From Pseudomonas sp. FP2196 (GTDB lineage Bacteria; Pseudomonadota; Gammaproteobacteria; Pseudomonadales; Pseudomonadaceae): 64,000 bases of DNA. Numbering within the stretch: the stretch's first letter is position 1; the number at the start of each line of letters is the position of its first letter. The DNA is taken from assembly GCF_030687715.1 (NCBI RefSeq), contig NZ_CP117445.1:4515501-4579500 (forward strand), in the 5' to 3' direction. Shown in pieces: positions 26,284 to 36,088 of the stretch. The position numbers and the translations under genes are program-made. The notes beneath the pieces are model-generated. The model saw only the letters and a list, made by a program, of their open reading frames with translations, ran no database searches and was not told the origin of the DNA.

Positions 26284-26310
26284 ATCGGGCTACCAAAACG
26301 ATAGCCCGAT
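26284..26310 (-). terminator. Possible terminator hairpin after the GS-like gene
   Basis: ATCGGGCTA / TAGCCCGAT stem with a 9-base loop, 13 bases past the stop of the downstream gene. There is no T-run, so it may only be a transcript-end stabiliser. Confidence 0.4.
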
Positions 26311-26322
26311 GGCGACGGTTCG

Positions 26323-27666
26323 TCAGGCCTGGGCTGCTAGAACACGCCGTTCCCAGGGGGTTATTTCATCAAAGAAGCTGGTCAACTCCATGGTCTTCGA
26401 AGCGATGTAGCCTTCGATGAACTCCTGTCCGAACAGTTCCCTGGCCAATTGGCTACGTTTCAGACGTTCGAGCGCGGCATGCAAGGTACACGGCAACGAA
26501 AGATTATCCGGCACCGTGAACTCGCCCTGAATCGCTTCGCTCGGCTCAAGCTCATGCTCGATCCCATGCAAACCCGCGGCCAGACTGGCGGCGATCGCCA
26601 GATACGGGTTGGCATCGGCGCCCGGCAAACGGTTTTCTACCCGACGGGCGACCGGCGAACTGGCCGGAATGCGCAGCCCGGCGGATCGGTTATCGTGCGA
26701 CCAGCAGGCATTGTTCGGCGATGCATACGGATGACACAGGCGCTGATAGGAGTTCACATTCGGTGCAAACAGCGCAGTGAAGTCCGCCATGCCCGCCTGC
26801 TGCCCACCAATGAAATGGCGGAAGATTGCAGTCGGCTCACCTTTCTCGTCACTGAAAACATTCTTGCCGGTAGCAATCTCGACGAGGCTCTGGTGAATGT
26901 GCATCGAACTGCCCGGCGTATGCGCCAGCGGTTTGGCCATGCACACCACGGTCAGGCCATGTTTGAGCGCGACTTCCTTGAGCAGATGCTTGAACAGGAA
27001 CGTCTGATCGGCCAGCAGCAGCGGATCACCGTGTAACAGGTTGATCTCGAACTGGCTGACGCCCATCTCGTGCATGAAGGTATCGCGCGGCAAACCGAGG
27101 GCCGCCATGCACTTATAAACTTCGCTGAAAAACGGCCGCAAACCGTTGTTGGAGCTGACGCTGAAGGCTGACAAGCCATCCTCGCGGCGGCCGTCGAGAC
27201 CGACTGGCGGGCGGAACGGTTGAGTCGGATCGGTGTTCGGGGCGAAAACAAAGAATTCCAGCTCGGTCGCCACCACCGGCGCCAGGCCTCGCGCCGCGTA
27301 ACGGGCGATGACTTTCTTGAGCTGGCCACGGGTCGACAGGTTGGAGCTTTCACCGGTCAGTTCATCGGCATCGCAGATCGCCAGGGCGCGTGGCTCGTCG
27401 CTCCATGGCAAAGGATGAATCTGCCCAGGGTCGGCGACCAATGCGAGGTCGCCGTCATCACTGCCGTAAAACCGCGCAGCAGGATATCCACCCATGATGC
27501 ATTGCAGCAGCACTCCCCGCGCCAACTGCAAACGCCGCCCTTCGAGGAAACCTTCGGCGGTCATCACCTTGCCGCGCGGTACGCCATTCAAATCCGGCGT
27601 GACACATTCAATCTCATCAATGCCCGTCAATCGCTGCGCGAGTGAACGCTGGCCATCGGTTGTCAT
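26323..27666 (-). CDS. Glutamine synthetase-like gamma-glutamylpolyamine synthetase
   Basis: A 447-residue member of the glutamine synthetase family, of the PuuA/SpuI type that ligates glutamate to putrescine or other polyamines with ATP in catabolism. Visible motifs include VVATELEFFVFAP (metal ligand Glu), MHEMGVSQFEINL, PGSSMHIHQSL and the ATP-binding NRSAGLRIP; the PGADANPYLAIAASLAAGL stretch is typical of this subfamily rather than of GlnA. The ATG at 27666 (MTTDGQRSLAQRL) has AAGGA upstream; the frame opens earlier at 27741. The exact amine cannot be told from sequence, and no other polyamine gene is adjacent. Confidence 0.85.
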   Translation of the reverse strand: MTTDGQRSLAQRLTGIDEIECVTPDLNGVPRGKVMTAEGFLEGRRLQLARGVLLQCIMGGYPAARFYGSDDGDLALVADPGQIHPLPWSDEPRALAICDADELTGESSNLSTRGQLKKVIARYAARGLAPVVATELEFFVFAPNTDPTQPFRPPVGLDGRREDGLSAFSVSSNNGLRPFFSEVYKCMAALGLPRDTFMHEMGVSQFEINLLHGDPLLLADQTFLFKHLLKEVALKHGLTVVCMAKPLAHTPGSSMHIHQSLVEIATGKNVFSDEKGEPTAIFRHFIGGQQAGMADFTALFAPNVNSYQRLCHPYASPNNACWSHDNRSAGLRIPASSPVARRVENRLPGADANPYLAIAASLAAGLHGIEHELEPSEAIQGEFTVPDNLSLPCTLHAALERLKRSQLARELFGQEFIEGYIASKTMELTSFFDEITPWERRVLAAQA

Positions 27667-27765
27667 GACGCAATCCTTGTTGTTGTGCGAGCCGCGAACG
27701 GCGACCCGAACAAAATAGGCTCCGCCTGTTCGGAATATCAAGCAGCGTCATGCAAAAAGCCTGCA

Positions 27766-28458
27766 TCACGGCAGGTAGAGACTGAATACCCCACCGCCCA
27801 GCGGGCCGCCGTTACGGATTTCCGTGCGCCCTTCAATACCATTGCGTTGATGCAACGCCGCAATACGCGCCGCGAAATACAAGCCGAGCCCGGTGCTGCC
27901 GCTACTGTGATTGATGCCCTGCACGTAATCGGCCTGACGTTCGAGCATCTCGGCCGGATAACCGTCGCCGTCATCGTTGATGCTCACGACCAGTTGCCCG
28001 GCCTCGTCGCTGACGGTAATCAACAGAGACTCGCGGGCATACCGAATGGCGTTGTTGATGCAGTTGCCCAGCACCGAGGCGACCAGTTCACGGTCAAAGA
28101 AACCCAGCGGACTCAGCGGATCAACTTCATACGTGGCGATGATCCCGCGACTGGCGAACACCTCTTGATGCGCCGCCAGTTGTGCTTCGATGAAATCATC
28201 CAGTTCGTGATAGGCCGGTTGCAGCGGCATCTGGTTGACGCCGAGCTTATACAGCCCGAGCAACTGCACCAGCATGCCGTTGAGGTGAGCGAACTCGAAG
28301 TCGATCACGCCCTGCTCCGTACCAGAGCGCAGCTCTTGGGGCAGACGCGCCAGCCATTGGCTGTGGGCCTGCATCAGCATGGCCAGCGAGTTCTTCATGT
28401 CATGAACGGTGGAGGCAATCACCGTGGAAAAATCCAAAGCCGGATCAACGTGGTTCAT
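27766..28458 (-). CDS. Histidine kinase-like protein, soluble
   Basis: A 230-residue protein with a histidine box TVHDMKNSLAMLMQ (His about residue 18), an N-box NCINNAIRYA and glycine boxes NDDGDGYP and GSTGLGLYF, but no transmembrane segment or sensor domain. It overlaps the TPR response regulator by 4 bases (ATGA at 28455-28458), so the pair is coupled and it probably phosphorylates that protein. The longer frame to 28551 is not needed; the ATG at 28458 gives MNHVDPALDFS. A flagellar or chemotaxis role is only suggested by the neighbourhood. Confidence 0.8.
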   Translation of the reverse strand: MNHVDPALDFSTVIASTVHDMKNSLAMLMQAHSQWLARLPQELRSGTEQGVIDFEFAHLNGMLVQLLGLYKLGVNQMPLQPAYHELDDFIEAQLAAHQEVFASRGIIATYEVDPLSPLGFFDRELVASVLGNCINNAIRYARESLLITVSDEAGQLVVSINDDGDGYPAEMLERQADYVQGINHSSGSTGLGLYFAARIAALHQRNGIEGRTEIRNGGPLGGGVFSLYLP

Positions 28459-30059
28459 TCGCCAAACGCCTTGCTTTTCAGCTTCTGATAACGCGAGTAA
28501 CGCGCGTCGGTGTCGGGCATCAGGCCGACCATTTTCAGGCAGGCCCGACATTCTTCCAGTTCCGCCGACGGCACACTGGTGTCGGTGCCGTGCAGCAGCG
28601 ACTGGGCCATGTTCAGCGCGATACTGATGTTCTTCGGTTGCATCTTCAGCGCCTTGCGGAAAACCTCGCGGGCCTCCACCAGGTTGCCGGTCTTGTACAC
28701 GCGCACGCCTTGACGGTTGAGGTCGGCGGCGGCATTGCTGGAACTGAGAATCGTCGGGTCATCAGTGAGCTTGGCGATGTCTTTCATCACCGCCGGATCA
28801 TCGCCGTAGATTTCCGCACAGCTCTTGAGCATCGACGTGCCCGCCTCAGCCTGACCGAGCATCTGCAACTGTTTGGCGACGAGCAGCGCCGCTTCCGGAC
28901 TCATGAACTGCTCCATGCCGTCGAGACGCATCATGGCTTGCTCGGTGAGCTTGTCGGCGGTTTCGGCATCGTTGAGCAGCAGGCTGGTGGCTTTCATCAA
29001 ACGCGCACGAATCTGCAAACCGGGGTCGGTGGGGTTCTCTTTGGCCACTGCGCTCAGCGTTGTGTTGATCTCCAGGCGGGTCCGCGTGTCGAGACCACGC
29101 TCACTGCCCTTGCTGATCAACGCATGGGCCAGGCCGAGATTGCTTTCCGGGTCTTTGAAGCGCGACTGCGCGCCCTGCGACACAGCTTGGCGATAAGCCC
29201 GCGAGGCGGTATCAAAATCTTCGTTGGCCATCGCCAGCTTGCCGAGCAAGGCCTGCCGGCGCACGGCCAGCGGCGACAGGCGAATCGCCTCTTCAAGCAC
29301 CCGCTGCGCGCCTTTGGTGTCGCCTTCGGAAACCAGCACATCGGCCATGCCGTCATACAGCGCCGGCATCATCGGGAACACCTTCAAGGCTTTTTCGTAA
29401 ACGCCTTTGGCCTGCGCCACTTGCCCACGCTTGAACAGCAGTTTGCCCAGCCCGGCAAACGCCCACGGCAACGGTCGGTCAGCGATGATGCTGTCGTAGA
29501 GACGTTCCAGTGCTTCGTTCTGATTCATGTCGCGCAAGGCATCGGCGCGGTAACGCAGGCACAGCGGCGAATAACGGATGTCCTGCTTGCACAGAGCGAT
29601 GCAGGCGTTAAGCACCTCGGCCGGCTTGCCACGGTCGAGGGCTTGCAGAATCGGTTTGAGCAACGTCTTGCGCTGCTCCAGACGCTCCAGCCGCTGGGCC
29701 AGGCCGGAACGGTTGAACGGTTTGGTCAGGTACGCATCCGGCTCGTGCTCCAGAGCACTGAGCACCATCGCCTGACTGGTTTCGGCCGTCACCATGACAA
29801 ACACGGCTTCGTGGCTGATGAGCTTTTCCGACATCAGGTCTTCAAGCACCTGCTGGCCGTTCTTCTTGCCATCGCCGAGATGGAAATCCTGCAGGATGAA
29901 ATCGTAGGACTTCTGCGCACACATCTTCAGCGCCTGCTCGCCGGTGTCGGCGGTGTCCACGTCCTTGACCCCCAGCTCGCGCAACATCGAGCGCACGGAA
30001 CTGCGGAAATCCGAGAAATCATCGACGATCAGAAAACTCTTTTGGTGATACGACAGCAT
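28455..30059 (-). CDS. Response regulator with C-terminal TPR repeats
   Basis: A 534-residue protein: a receiver domain (residues 1-125, with VDDFSDFR and phospho-acceptor DFHLGDGKKNG near 57, VTAETS and KPFN) followed by about ten helical TPR-like repeats from residue 140 to the end. TPR output domains usually mediate protein contact rather than DNA binding. The ATG at 30059 (MLSYHQKSFLIVDD) has GGAAAT upstream. It is upstream of, and overlaps, the kinase gene. Target unknown. Confidence 0.8.
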   Translation of the reverse strand: MLSYHQKSFLIVDDFSDFRSSVRSMLRELGVKDVDTADTGEQALKMCAQKSYDFILQDFHLGDGKKNGQQVLEDLMSEKLISHEAVFVMVTAETSQAMVLSALEHEPDAYLTKPFNRSGLAQRLERLEQRKTLLKPILQALDRGKPAEVLNACIALCKQDIRYSPLCLRYRADALRDMNQNEALERLYDSIIADRPLPWAFAGLGKLLFKRGQVAQAKGVYEKALKVFPMMPALYDGMADVLVSEGDTKGAQRVLEEAIRLSPLAVRRQALLGKLAMANEDFDTASRAYRQAVSQGAQSRFKDPESNLGLAHALISKGSERGLDTRTRLEINTTLSAVAKENPTDPGLQIRARLMKATSLLLNDAETADKLTEQAMMRLDGMEQFMSPEAALLVAKQLQMLGQAEAGTSMLKSCAEIYGDDPAVMKDIAKLTDDPTILSSSNAAADLNRQGVRVYKTGNLVEAREVFRKALKMQPKNISIALNMAQSLLHGTDTSVPSAELEECRACLKMVGLMPDTDARYSRYQKLKSKAFGE

Positions 30060-30277
30060 CGAGGATTTCCAGGCAATTGAAGTAGATGAACCGAGGCAAA
30101 TTTCAGGCGCGCAGATGATAACTGCCAGCAAAATGCTATCAAGCGATTTCGCCCAAGTCTGAACTCACCGCTTGGGTTATCGGCCACAAGTGGCGTTCTC
30201 TGAAGCGGGCGCTTCAAGATTCCTTTCACTGCGATTACCCTGCGCGCCTGCCCACCTCTCAATACAAGGCTGACCTC

Positions 30278-31654
30278 GTGTACATCAAAGGACGCTACAT
30301 CGTGTCCGCCTGTGCGCTGCTGTTTATCCAGCACGTAGCAGCGGCCGGAATGGACTGCACAAAAGCTTCGAATGTCGTGGAAAAGACCATTTGTGCGAAT
30401 ACCGGTTTGTATGAACTGGATACGCAGATGGGAGAGGTTTATCGGCAGTTGATGAAGGCTTCCGTCGAGACTCGACCGCAGCTGAAGGGCACGCAACGGC
30501 TTTGGTTGAAAACGCGTAATGAGTGCGCTGAGGATATTTCTTGCCTGGATCAGCGTTATCGCGAGCGGCTGAAAAGTTTGCAGGCGCAATGGACAGAAGC
30601 CGTCGCCCATCAGCCGACCGGCGTCGATAAAGAGGTGCTGGATGATCTGCAAAAACGTATTCAGATAGCCAGTCAAAATGATCCGGAGTTTGCCCTGGAA
30701 CGGACGCTCGCCTCACTGTCGATAAAAAGCCCCGAGACATTGTTTTCTGCCGAGCCAGACGCCGATCAATTCTCCGACAAAACGCACTTCCCCAAAGCCA
30801 TCCCCAAAGGTGTTTCCCGCAGCGAGTGGGAAGCCTTGAGTGCCACCGACTTCGACGCTGACACCGCACTGGGCCGGACCTCGTTCACGCTGCTGGATCT
30901 GGACGGCGACGGGCAACGCGACCTGATCGTCGAGACCTACACCGGCGGCACTGGCCTTTACACTTTCGTCGAAACCTTCCGCCGTGACGGCGACAAGTTC
31001 GCTCGAAGAACCCCGTCGTCCGACGGCGAATCCATTGGCGGCTCGCTCTACTCCACCAACGACCGTGGCGCCAATCAGTCGGTCAACTGGATCAGCATTC
31101 GCGGCAAGCTGTATGCCGCCTATCGCGCCGGTTCGTATGGTGTTGATCGGGTTTATTTGCTCAGCCCCCTGCAAATCAACCATGACGTGCCCATCATCGA
31201 GGTTCGCTACGACTATCAACTTCGCGTCCCCCTCACTCAGCACAAAGAGGACAACCAGAAGACGTTTAAATTGGGGCCGACCGTGCATCGGTCACTGACC
31301 CAGGCGCTGGCCCACGTGACAGAAAATCAAAGCGAGGCCAGCGAGCAGGGAACGCCGATCTGCCCCATTCCGCCAACGGCGACAGACCCCGAGGAATACT
31401 ACAGTTACGGTGCCGGTTATTACGCAATCGAGTCGGTCGCCGACTTCCCGGTGATCATTGGCAAGGAGTGCCATCTCGGCCGACTGAACAATTGGTTCGG
31501 CGCCTACAGCGCGAAGGATGGACTGTACGCGCAAATGACCTTGCGCAAACCAGGCTCGGAAGAAAGCGAACGCAGTTATGAAGTCAAAGGACGCCGACAT
31601 CTAGCCGGGGTAAGCACTTCGATTGGCAAGTTCGAGGAGAACGATGACAACTAG
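30278..31654 (+). CDS. Secreted protein with LprI N-terminal domain
   Basis: A 458-residue exported protein. The signal peptide ends near HVAAA (residue 23), followed by a DUF1311/LprI-N domain (about residues 25-100) with the paired cysteines DCTKA, TICANTGL and AEDISCLDQRY. The middle carries DLDGDGQRDLI, a calcium-binding-loop-like motif. LprI domains in some bacteria inhibit lysozyme; a role here is inferred only from the fold. The start is GTG at 30278 with AAGG in front; GTG at 30302 with AAAGGA is nearly as good. It is the last core gene before the island. Confidence 0.65.
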   Translation: MYIKGRYIVSACALLFIQHVAAAGMDCTKASNVVEKTICANTGLYELDTQMGEVYRQLMKASVETRPQLKGTQRLWLKTRNECAEDISCLDQRYRERLKSLQAQWTEAVAHQPTGVDKEVLDDLQKRIQIASQNDPEFALERTLASLSIKSPETLFSAEPDADQFSDKTHFPKAIPKGVSRSEWEALSATDFDADTALGRTSFTLLDLDGDGQRDLIVETYTGGTGLYTFVETFRRDGDKFARRTPSSDGESIGGSLYSTNDRGANQSVNWISIRGKLYAAYRAGSYGVDRVYLLSPLQINHDVPIIEVRYDYQLRVPLTQHKEDNQKTFKLGPTVHRSLTQALAHVTENQSEASEQGTPICPIPPTATDPEEYYSYGAGYYAIESVADFPVIIGKECHLGRLNNWFGAYSAKDGLYAQMTLRKPGSEESERSYEVKGRRHLAGVSTSIGKFEENDDN

Positions 31655-31712
31655 CCAAGTGACAAGGAGCGCGCTGCCAACAGTAATCTGACGCTGGAAA
31701 CACCCCGCCTGC

Positions 31713-31751
31713 AAAAAGCCCCGGTGCAATCAAATTGCACCGGGGCTTTCT
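31713..31751 (+). terminator. Rho-independent terminator before the island
   Basis: AAAAGCCCCGGTGCAATC / GATTGCACCGGGGCTTTC long stem with T-rich end. Confidence 0.85.
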
Positions 31752-31763
31752 GTTTGAATTTGA

Positions 31764-31800
31764 TGGTGTCCCAGGGCAGGTTCGAACCTGTATCTGTCAA
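31764..31800 (-). other. tRNA 3'-end-like fragment, candidate attachment site
   Basis: On the minus strand the sequence ends CAGGTTCGAACCTGCCCTGG then GACACCA: a GGTTCGA T-arm core followed by an acceptor-like run and CCA, as at the 3' end of a tRNA. The rest of the tRNA is not present. It marks the switch from core to island DNA, the usual place of a tyrosine recombinase att site. A similar GGTGGTGTCC recurs at 31818. Confidence 0.4.
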
Positions 31801-31923
31801 CGCTTGAGGACAAACACGGTGGTGTCCTGCTAAATCATTGTGAACTATGTTTTTTTCTGAGATTGCTTGCTGACCTCATCATGCACCTGGACGCACAAAC
31901 AGGATTTGTAGATCTGAAACCTG

Positions 31924-31985
31924 AGACCTGAGCACCTTAGCACCTGAGCACCTGAGCACCTGAGCACTGAGCACTGAGCACTGAA
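31924..31985. repeat. Short tandem repeat, GAGCACCT / GAGCACT units
   Basis: Four 8-base units (AGCACCTG phase, one with a T change) followed by three 7-base GAGCACT units at the start of the island. No gene covers it. Confidence 0.85.
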
Positions 31986-32148
31986 TAGGATGCTCAGAAA
32001 TGCGTCTAGCCTGGTATCGTTTCTAACACTCAACGGATTATGTATGCAAGATGCAGCGGCGTCAGACGTCGAGCGTGAGTAAAATTAGCACTGTGTTCCT
32101 AAGCAGCATTCCTCACAACCCAAGCACGGCATTTGAAACAATTTTTAG

Positions 32149-32763
32149 CTAAGATGAAATGAGAGTGGATCGCCACTTCAGAAACACCGCATACAGAGAC
32201 TTTTCTATTATGATTGGCCGAGAGGCGCTTGGCTCAACTAAAGCGCCGTCTTCAACAATCAAGAAACCCTTGAAGTGAACCAGCAATTTTTCAACAATGG
32301 TAAAAGCTTCAGCAGCGTCTAAGTTTTTTACTTTTGGTTCAGCGATAGCACGCTGATCGCATTCTAAGCTAGAAATCAAATCTAGATACTTACGCTCGAG
32401 CAACCGATACTTATTAGAAATAACTAGCAGTTCTAAATTTAGTTTTTTCTCAGCCTCATGATCTACGCCTACCTTCGTGCCACCCCCCATCCATTCGTCT
32501 AAATAAGAACGGTAAATCTTCGAGCGCAACAGCGTTGATGGATGACATCGCTCAATGATGGAAACTTTCATTGCAGGAAAAACAGCCTGTAGAGCGTCCA
32601 GCTCCATCAAAGTAACATCCTCCGCTAAAGCTCTTGCAAGGTAAGTCACTTTAGTAAACTTTACACATCGCCGCGTATAGCCAGCCAACGCTTTTTCAAT
32701 ATATTTGCACCGAATAGACATCCGCTCAGCATTAGAGTGTGGCGAATCATTTTTTCTTGTCAT
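32149..32763 (-). CDS. Third gene of the recombinase trio, unknown
   Basis: A 204-residue, mainly helical protein with a basic N terminus (MTRKNDSPHSNAERMSIRCKY) and no recognised domain. Its gene overlaps the large upstream gene by 17 bases, so it belongs to the same translationally coupled operon. By position it corresponds to the small partner of three-gene recombinase modules (TnpC of Tn554; GmtX of the Gamma-Mobile-Trio), but this is inferred from order and size only. Low G+C like the rest of the trio. Confidence 0.6.
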   Translation of the reverse strand: MTRKNDSPHSNAERMSIRCKYIEKALAGYTRRCVKFTKVTYLARALAEDVTLMELDALQAVFPAMKVSIIERCHPSTLLRSKIYRSYLDEWMGGGTKVGVDHEAEKKLNLELLVISNKYRLLERKYLDLISSLECDQRAIAEPKVKNLDAAEAFTIVEKLLVHFKGFLIVEDGALVEPSASRPIIIEKSLYAVFLKWRSTLISS

Positions 32764-35700
32764 CTTTGCCCTCCAAACCTGTTAGCCGGTTAGCCTTTGC
32801 AAACTCAATGGTCAAATTGGAGGCCCACTCCTCATTGCTCATATTGACTAACGAAACAAACTGATCCACGTCAAATGCCACAGTGCCCAATCTGGCCCTT
32901 AACATTGAAGCTAGCCGAACAGGAGTTGAATATTCTGACGTCATCATCGCTGCCTCTAGAAGCTTTTGATCCTTAACCAAAAGAAGCCTAGTAGCCTTTT
33001 CAATTTTATATTGAAACTCTACGCTAGACGAACCTTCATACATACAAACTTCCGAGAGTCTGGTAAAAAAGAATTCGGGAGAGTCCTGATCCACCTCGTA
33101 GCGTTCCAAATCTAACAAAGCGACGCTTCTATCTATCGCAATGAGGTCAAACTCCGAATTATCTCGCAATAGGCAAATGTGTGACCAAATCGACTCCTCT
33201 AACGCTAGCCAAGCGACTGCCAGCCGCGCCTGCTGGTTGAGGCTAATTGTTAAGAAATTCATTTCGTCCAAGGTTAAATTCTTCTCTGAACGATGGGCCT
33301 CCACCTTGTTTGACAAGCCTACAAAATCTTCAACAGCTTTTTGGCGCGCCACTGATATCTCAGGAAGGTGAAATATTGAGAATAATGCGTGTGGGCATGA
33401 AGGACATATCTTTACCCCGTCGAAAGCTTCCAATATCGCCGGGGGACAAATGAAACCTTTAGTACATATATGACTAAAACAAGACTGTACGGAGTTCGCC
33501 TTGTCGGACGCGATCAAAGATGTCGGCGTTCTGGATCCGTATGTAACGCCAGCAGCGCTTGGAGAAACAAACCCAAGCCGCTGAAGACCTAACGGACTAT
33601 CAGCGCCAAGTTCGCCCTTAACATCATCAACCATTTTCGACAAGCTTACGTTGCGATAAACACCATCCAGGGTACCTGCAACGTCTCTAGAGTTGAACAC
33701 ACCCTGAAGCTTGCGACGAATGAGATAGTCGCCCTTATTGTATTTTCGCACAGTTCCGGTCGATTGCCCTGTCAATAATATTATCGCCTCTGGACACAAC
33801 GTAACACTCATCGCGGTCACGAATGACGCTCTAGCGCCGTGAGCCGTAACTTTACAACGTAGAGATAGTGGGCAATAGTCACCAACGTATATTTTTGCGC
33901 CAGGCAAAGCCTCAATGATTTTCACATCTCTAGCAAAACGCTCCAACAGTTCCTTGCTGGAAATCGCTACACCGTAGTCTTCCCAAGTGAAGTAACCACC
34001 ATTCTTTTTGTGCGGCATTAAGGCTACGATATTAGGAACCTCCGCTCCAAGGGATCGTACCCAATCCTGAAAACTATAACACTGATAAGCCCAAAATTGA
34101 GCATATGTGCCATCAGTAAACGGAACCCCAGTCAATGGATCGTGCGCAAAAATTGGAGATATCAATCCCCATTTCGACTCTTCATTGAGATCATAATAAA
34201 CTTGGCGACCGAAAGCCTCAACGCCTGCGCTGATCATTCGGTTGCGCCACTCTACTTGTGAATCTAATAACCAAAGCATTTGCATGATAGTAATTACGAT
34301 CAAAGGTACTTTTGAAATCTTGTCTGTATTCAGCCACAGACTTACCAATTGCAGAGGATGATTAGATACATCAAAGGAGACCTTATTGTAACTCGTTGAA
34401 CAAAGCCATTGTGCAGTTTGAGCCCTAGTACCAACCTCAAGCATAAAAATGCTGAACCTAGTCGCGCCAGGATTGAAATAAGTTCTCCCCTGCCAATCTA
34501 AAAAAATAAAAACTAATGGATGTACATTTTTAATGGAGCGGTAGACCCCATCCAGCAGCACGACTGGTACGTAACCAACATTTTCGAATGAGAACAACCT
34601 ATTATCTTTTTTTGCCAACTCAAATTCTATCCGAAATTCCATTTCGTTCATAGCCGCCCATTCAGACACCGATTCCAAAGCATTCAAAAAGTCCACAAAT
34701 AGGAGCAATTGTTCACCTGGAAAAATATTCTTCACAACGCGTGGATATTTTTTGCTTTTAGGCAGCCAGTAAATAGGCTGAACTATACCGTCACAACCAG
34801 GCATCAAAGGGATTTGAATTAAAATTTTGAAAAACACCCTGAGTGGGCTAAGCATGCCGTAAGTTTTTTTCCAGCCGACTTCAGTATAAAACTCAGTCAT
34901 TGACAGGGGCCTGCCCTCTCTACTCTCAAGCTGACACCGATAATGCACTAATCCCATAAATAAATTCGGAGATTGGGGGTAGACGAATTTCGAGGCTGGA
35001 TTTTCTCGAATCCATAGCGGAAGATAAATGAACAGATAAAAATTCAAACGACCAAAAGTAGTGATATAAGCTTTTATCTTCTCCAATTCTTTGTGCTGCA
35101 AAAAAAACTCAAATGCAGATGCCCAGGTAGAGAATGCCAGATTCAAATCTATGGAATGCAAGGATGGGCCAATGGCGTTTATAAGATCCATTGATCGAAA
35201 GTTATCGAAGTAGAAAAAAGCATCATTTCCGATTTTATCTACAATACCCCTTGACACACTAATTGCACTTCCTCCAGAACCGACAGCGACTTTTATTGAA
35301 TTAATTTTTTCTTGCTGACGACGCTCAGCGTTTATGCCAGACAGCAAAGAACCATCCCATGTCTTTACTGACTCAGCAACGTGCTTTGGAAAATAACTTA
35401 CTACCTCCTTTACAATACTTTCGAGTGGAAACGTCGCAGTGCCAAGGCTCTGCTGACGCTTGCGTATAAAAACCGCCCATGCATCCAAATCTGTACAGCT
35501 AATACATTCAGGGGAATACCAGGTTGACGCCAGTATGAGTCGAACGCCTGCTTGAAACGTTCTACCATTTCGATTTTTAATCGAATCAGAAACTTGCTTG
35601 TAAGACAACGTATCTCGCCGCATCTTACGAAACACTTCTATCAGCGGAGTGTATATATTACCATTCGCAGCCTCATTTTCGATCCATACTGCCCAAGGTG

Positions 35701-36088
35701 GCGAAAAGTCAATCGGCAGCAGTAGCGCCCCAGCCCTGTGCAGCAAGATAAAAAAAACTTTGAGAAAGTTCTTTTGGTGTTTAACGCTACCCACTCCCAC
35801 CAGTTGCTCCTTCCCCCAGTCGGTAGTAAAGCCTGGAATTATGCATTCGACGGGCCCGGGTGCGATGAGGAAGTTTAGCCATGACAGCAAGATGGGCTCC
35901 ACGGGATGCACATTACCCAAACAAACTTTAAAGGACTCGGCGACGCTACGCAGAGCACCTTTATGCTTTTTCGTAGGAGTAGTAGAGTTAACAAAGAAAT
36001 CAGCAGCCGTTTTCAAACAGCTGTCAAAGTCGTACGCTAGCTCCCTAGTTTCCTTTAAGAACACCAAAGAGTCAGAATCATTGATCAT
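32747..36088 (-). CDS. Large tyrosine-recombinase-like protein of the trio
   Basis: A 1113-residue protein. Near residue 750 it has a box-II-like motif TAHGARASFVTAM followed by LTGQST and VRKYNKG (about 787), which fit the H-x-x-R ... G-x-S ... Y pattern of tyrosine recombinases. Around residue 880-900 a Cys/His cluster (CFSHICTKGFICPP then CPSCPH) suggests a zinc site. The rest is not recognised. The ATG at 36088 has AGGAAG upstream and overlaps the recombinase gene before it by 11 bases. It resembles TnpB of Tn554 or GmtZ by place and motif. Confidence 0.65.
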   Translation of the reverse strand: MINDSDSLVFLKETRELAYDFDSCLKTAADFFVNSTTPTKKHKGALRSVAESFKVCLGNVHPVEPILLSWLNFLIAPGPVECIIPGFTTDWGKEQLVGVGSVKHQKNFLKVFFILLHRAGALLLPIDFSPPWAVWIENEAANGNIYTPLIEVFRKMRRDTLSYKQVSDSIKNRNGRTFQAGVRLILASTWYSPECISCTDLDAWAVFIRKRQQSLGTATFPLESIVKEVVSYFPKHVAESVKTWDGSLLSGINAERRQQEKINSIKVAVGSGGSAISVSRGIVDKIGNDAFFYFDNFRSMDLINAIGPSLHSIDLNLAFSTWASAFEFFLQHKELEKIKAYITTFGRLNFYLFIYLPLWIRENPASKFVYPQSPNLFMGLVHYRCQLESREGRPLSMTEFYTEVGWKKTYGMLSPLRVFFKILIQIPLMPGCDGIVQPIYWLPKSKKYPRVVKNIFPGEQLLLFVDFLNALESVSEWAAMNEMEFRIEFELAKKDNRLFSFENVGYVPVVLLDGVYRSIKNVHPLVFIFLDWQGRTYFNPGATRFSIFMLEVGTRAQTAQWLCSTSYNKVSFDVSNHPLQLVSLWLNTDKISKVPLIVITIMQMLWLLDSQVEWRNRMISAGVEAFGRQVYYDLNEESKWGLISPIFAHDPLTGVPFTDGTYAQFWAYQCYSFQDWVRSLGAEVPNIVALMPHKKNGGYFTWEDYGVAISSKELLERFARDVKIIEALPGAKIYVGDYCPLSLRCKVTAHGARASFVTAMSVTLCPEAIILLTGQSTGTVRKYNKGDYLIRRKLQGVFNSRDVAGTLDGVYRNVSLSKMVDDVKGELGADSPLGLQRLGFVSPSAAGVTYGSRTPTSLIASDKANSVQSCFSHICTKGFICPPAILEAFDGVKICPSCPHALFSIFHLPEISVARQKAVEDFVGLSNKVEAHRSEKNLTLDEMNFLTISLNQQARLAVAWLALEESIWSHICLLRDNSEFDLIAIDRSVALLDLERYEVDQDSPEFFFTRLSEVCMYEGSSSVEFQYKIEKATRLLLVKDQKLLEAAMMTSEYSTPVRLASMLRARLGTVAFDVDQFVSLVNMSNEEWASNLTIEFAKANRLTGLEGKDDKKK

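Noticed and set aside
31764..31850. Complete tRNA gene at the island edge
   Set aside because: Only the T-arm and acceptor 3' side fit; no D-arm, anticodon stem or matching 5' acceptor strand could be folded.
31924..31985. Possible CRISPR-like array
   Set aside because: Units are only 7-8 bases and contiguous, without spacers; no cas gene in the window.
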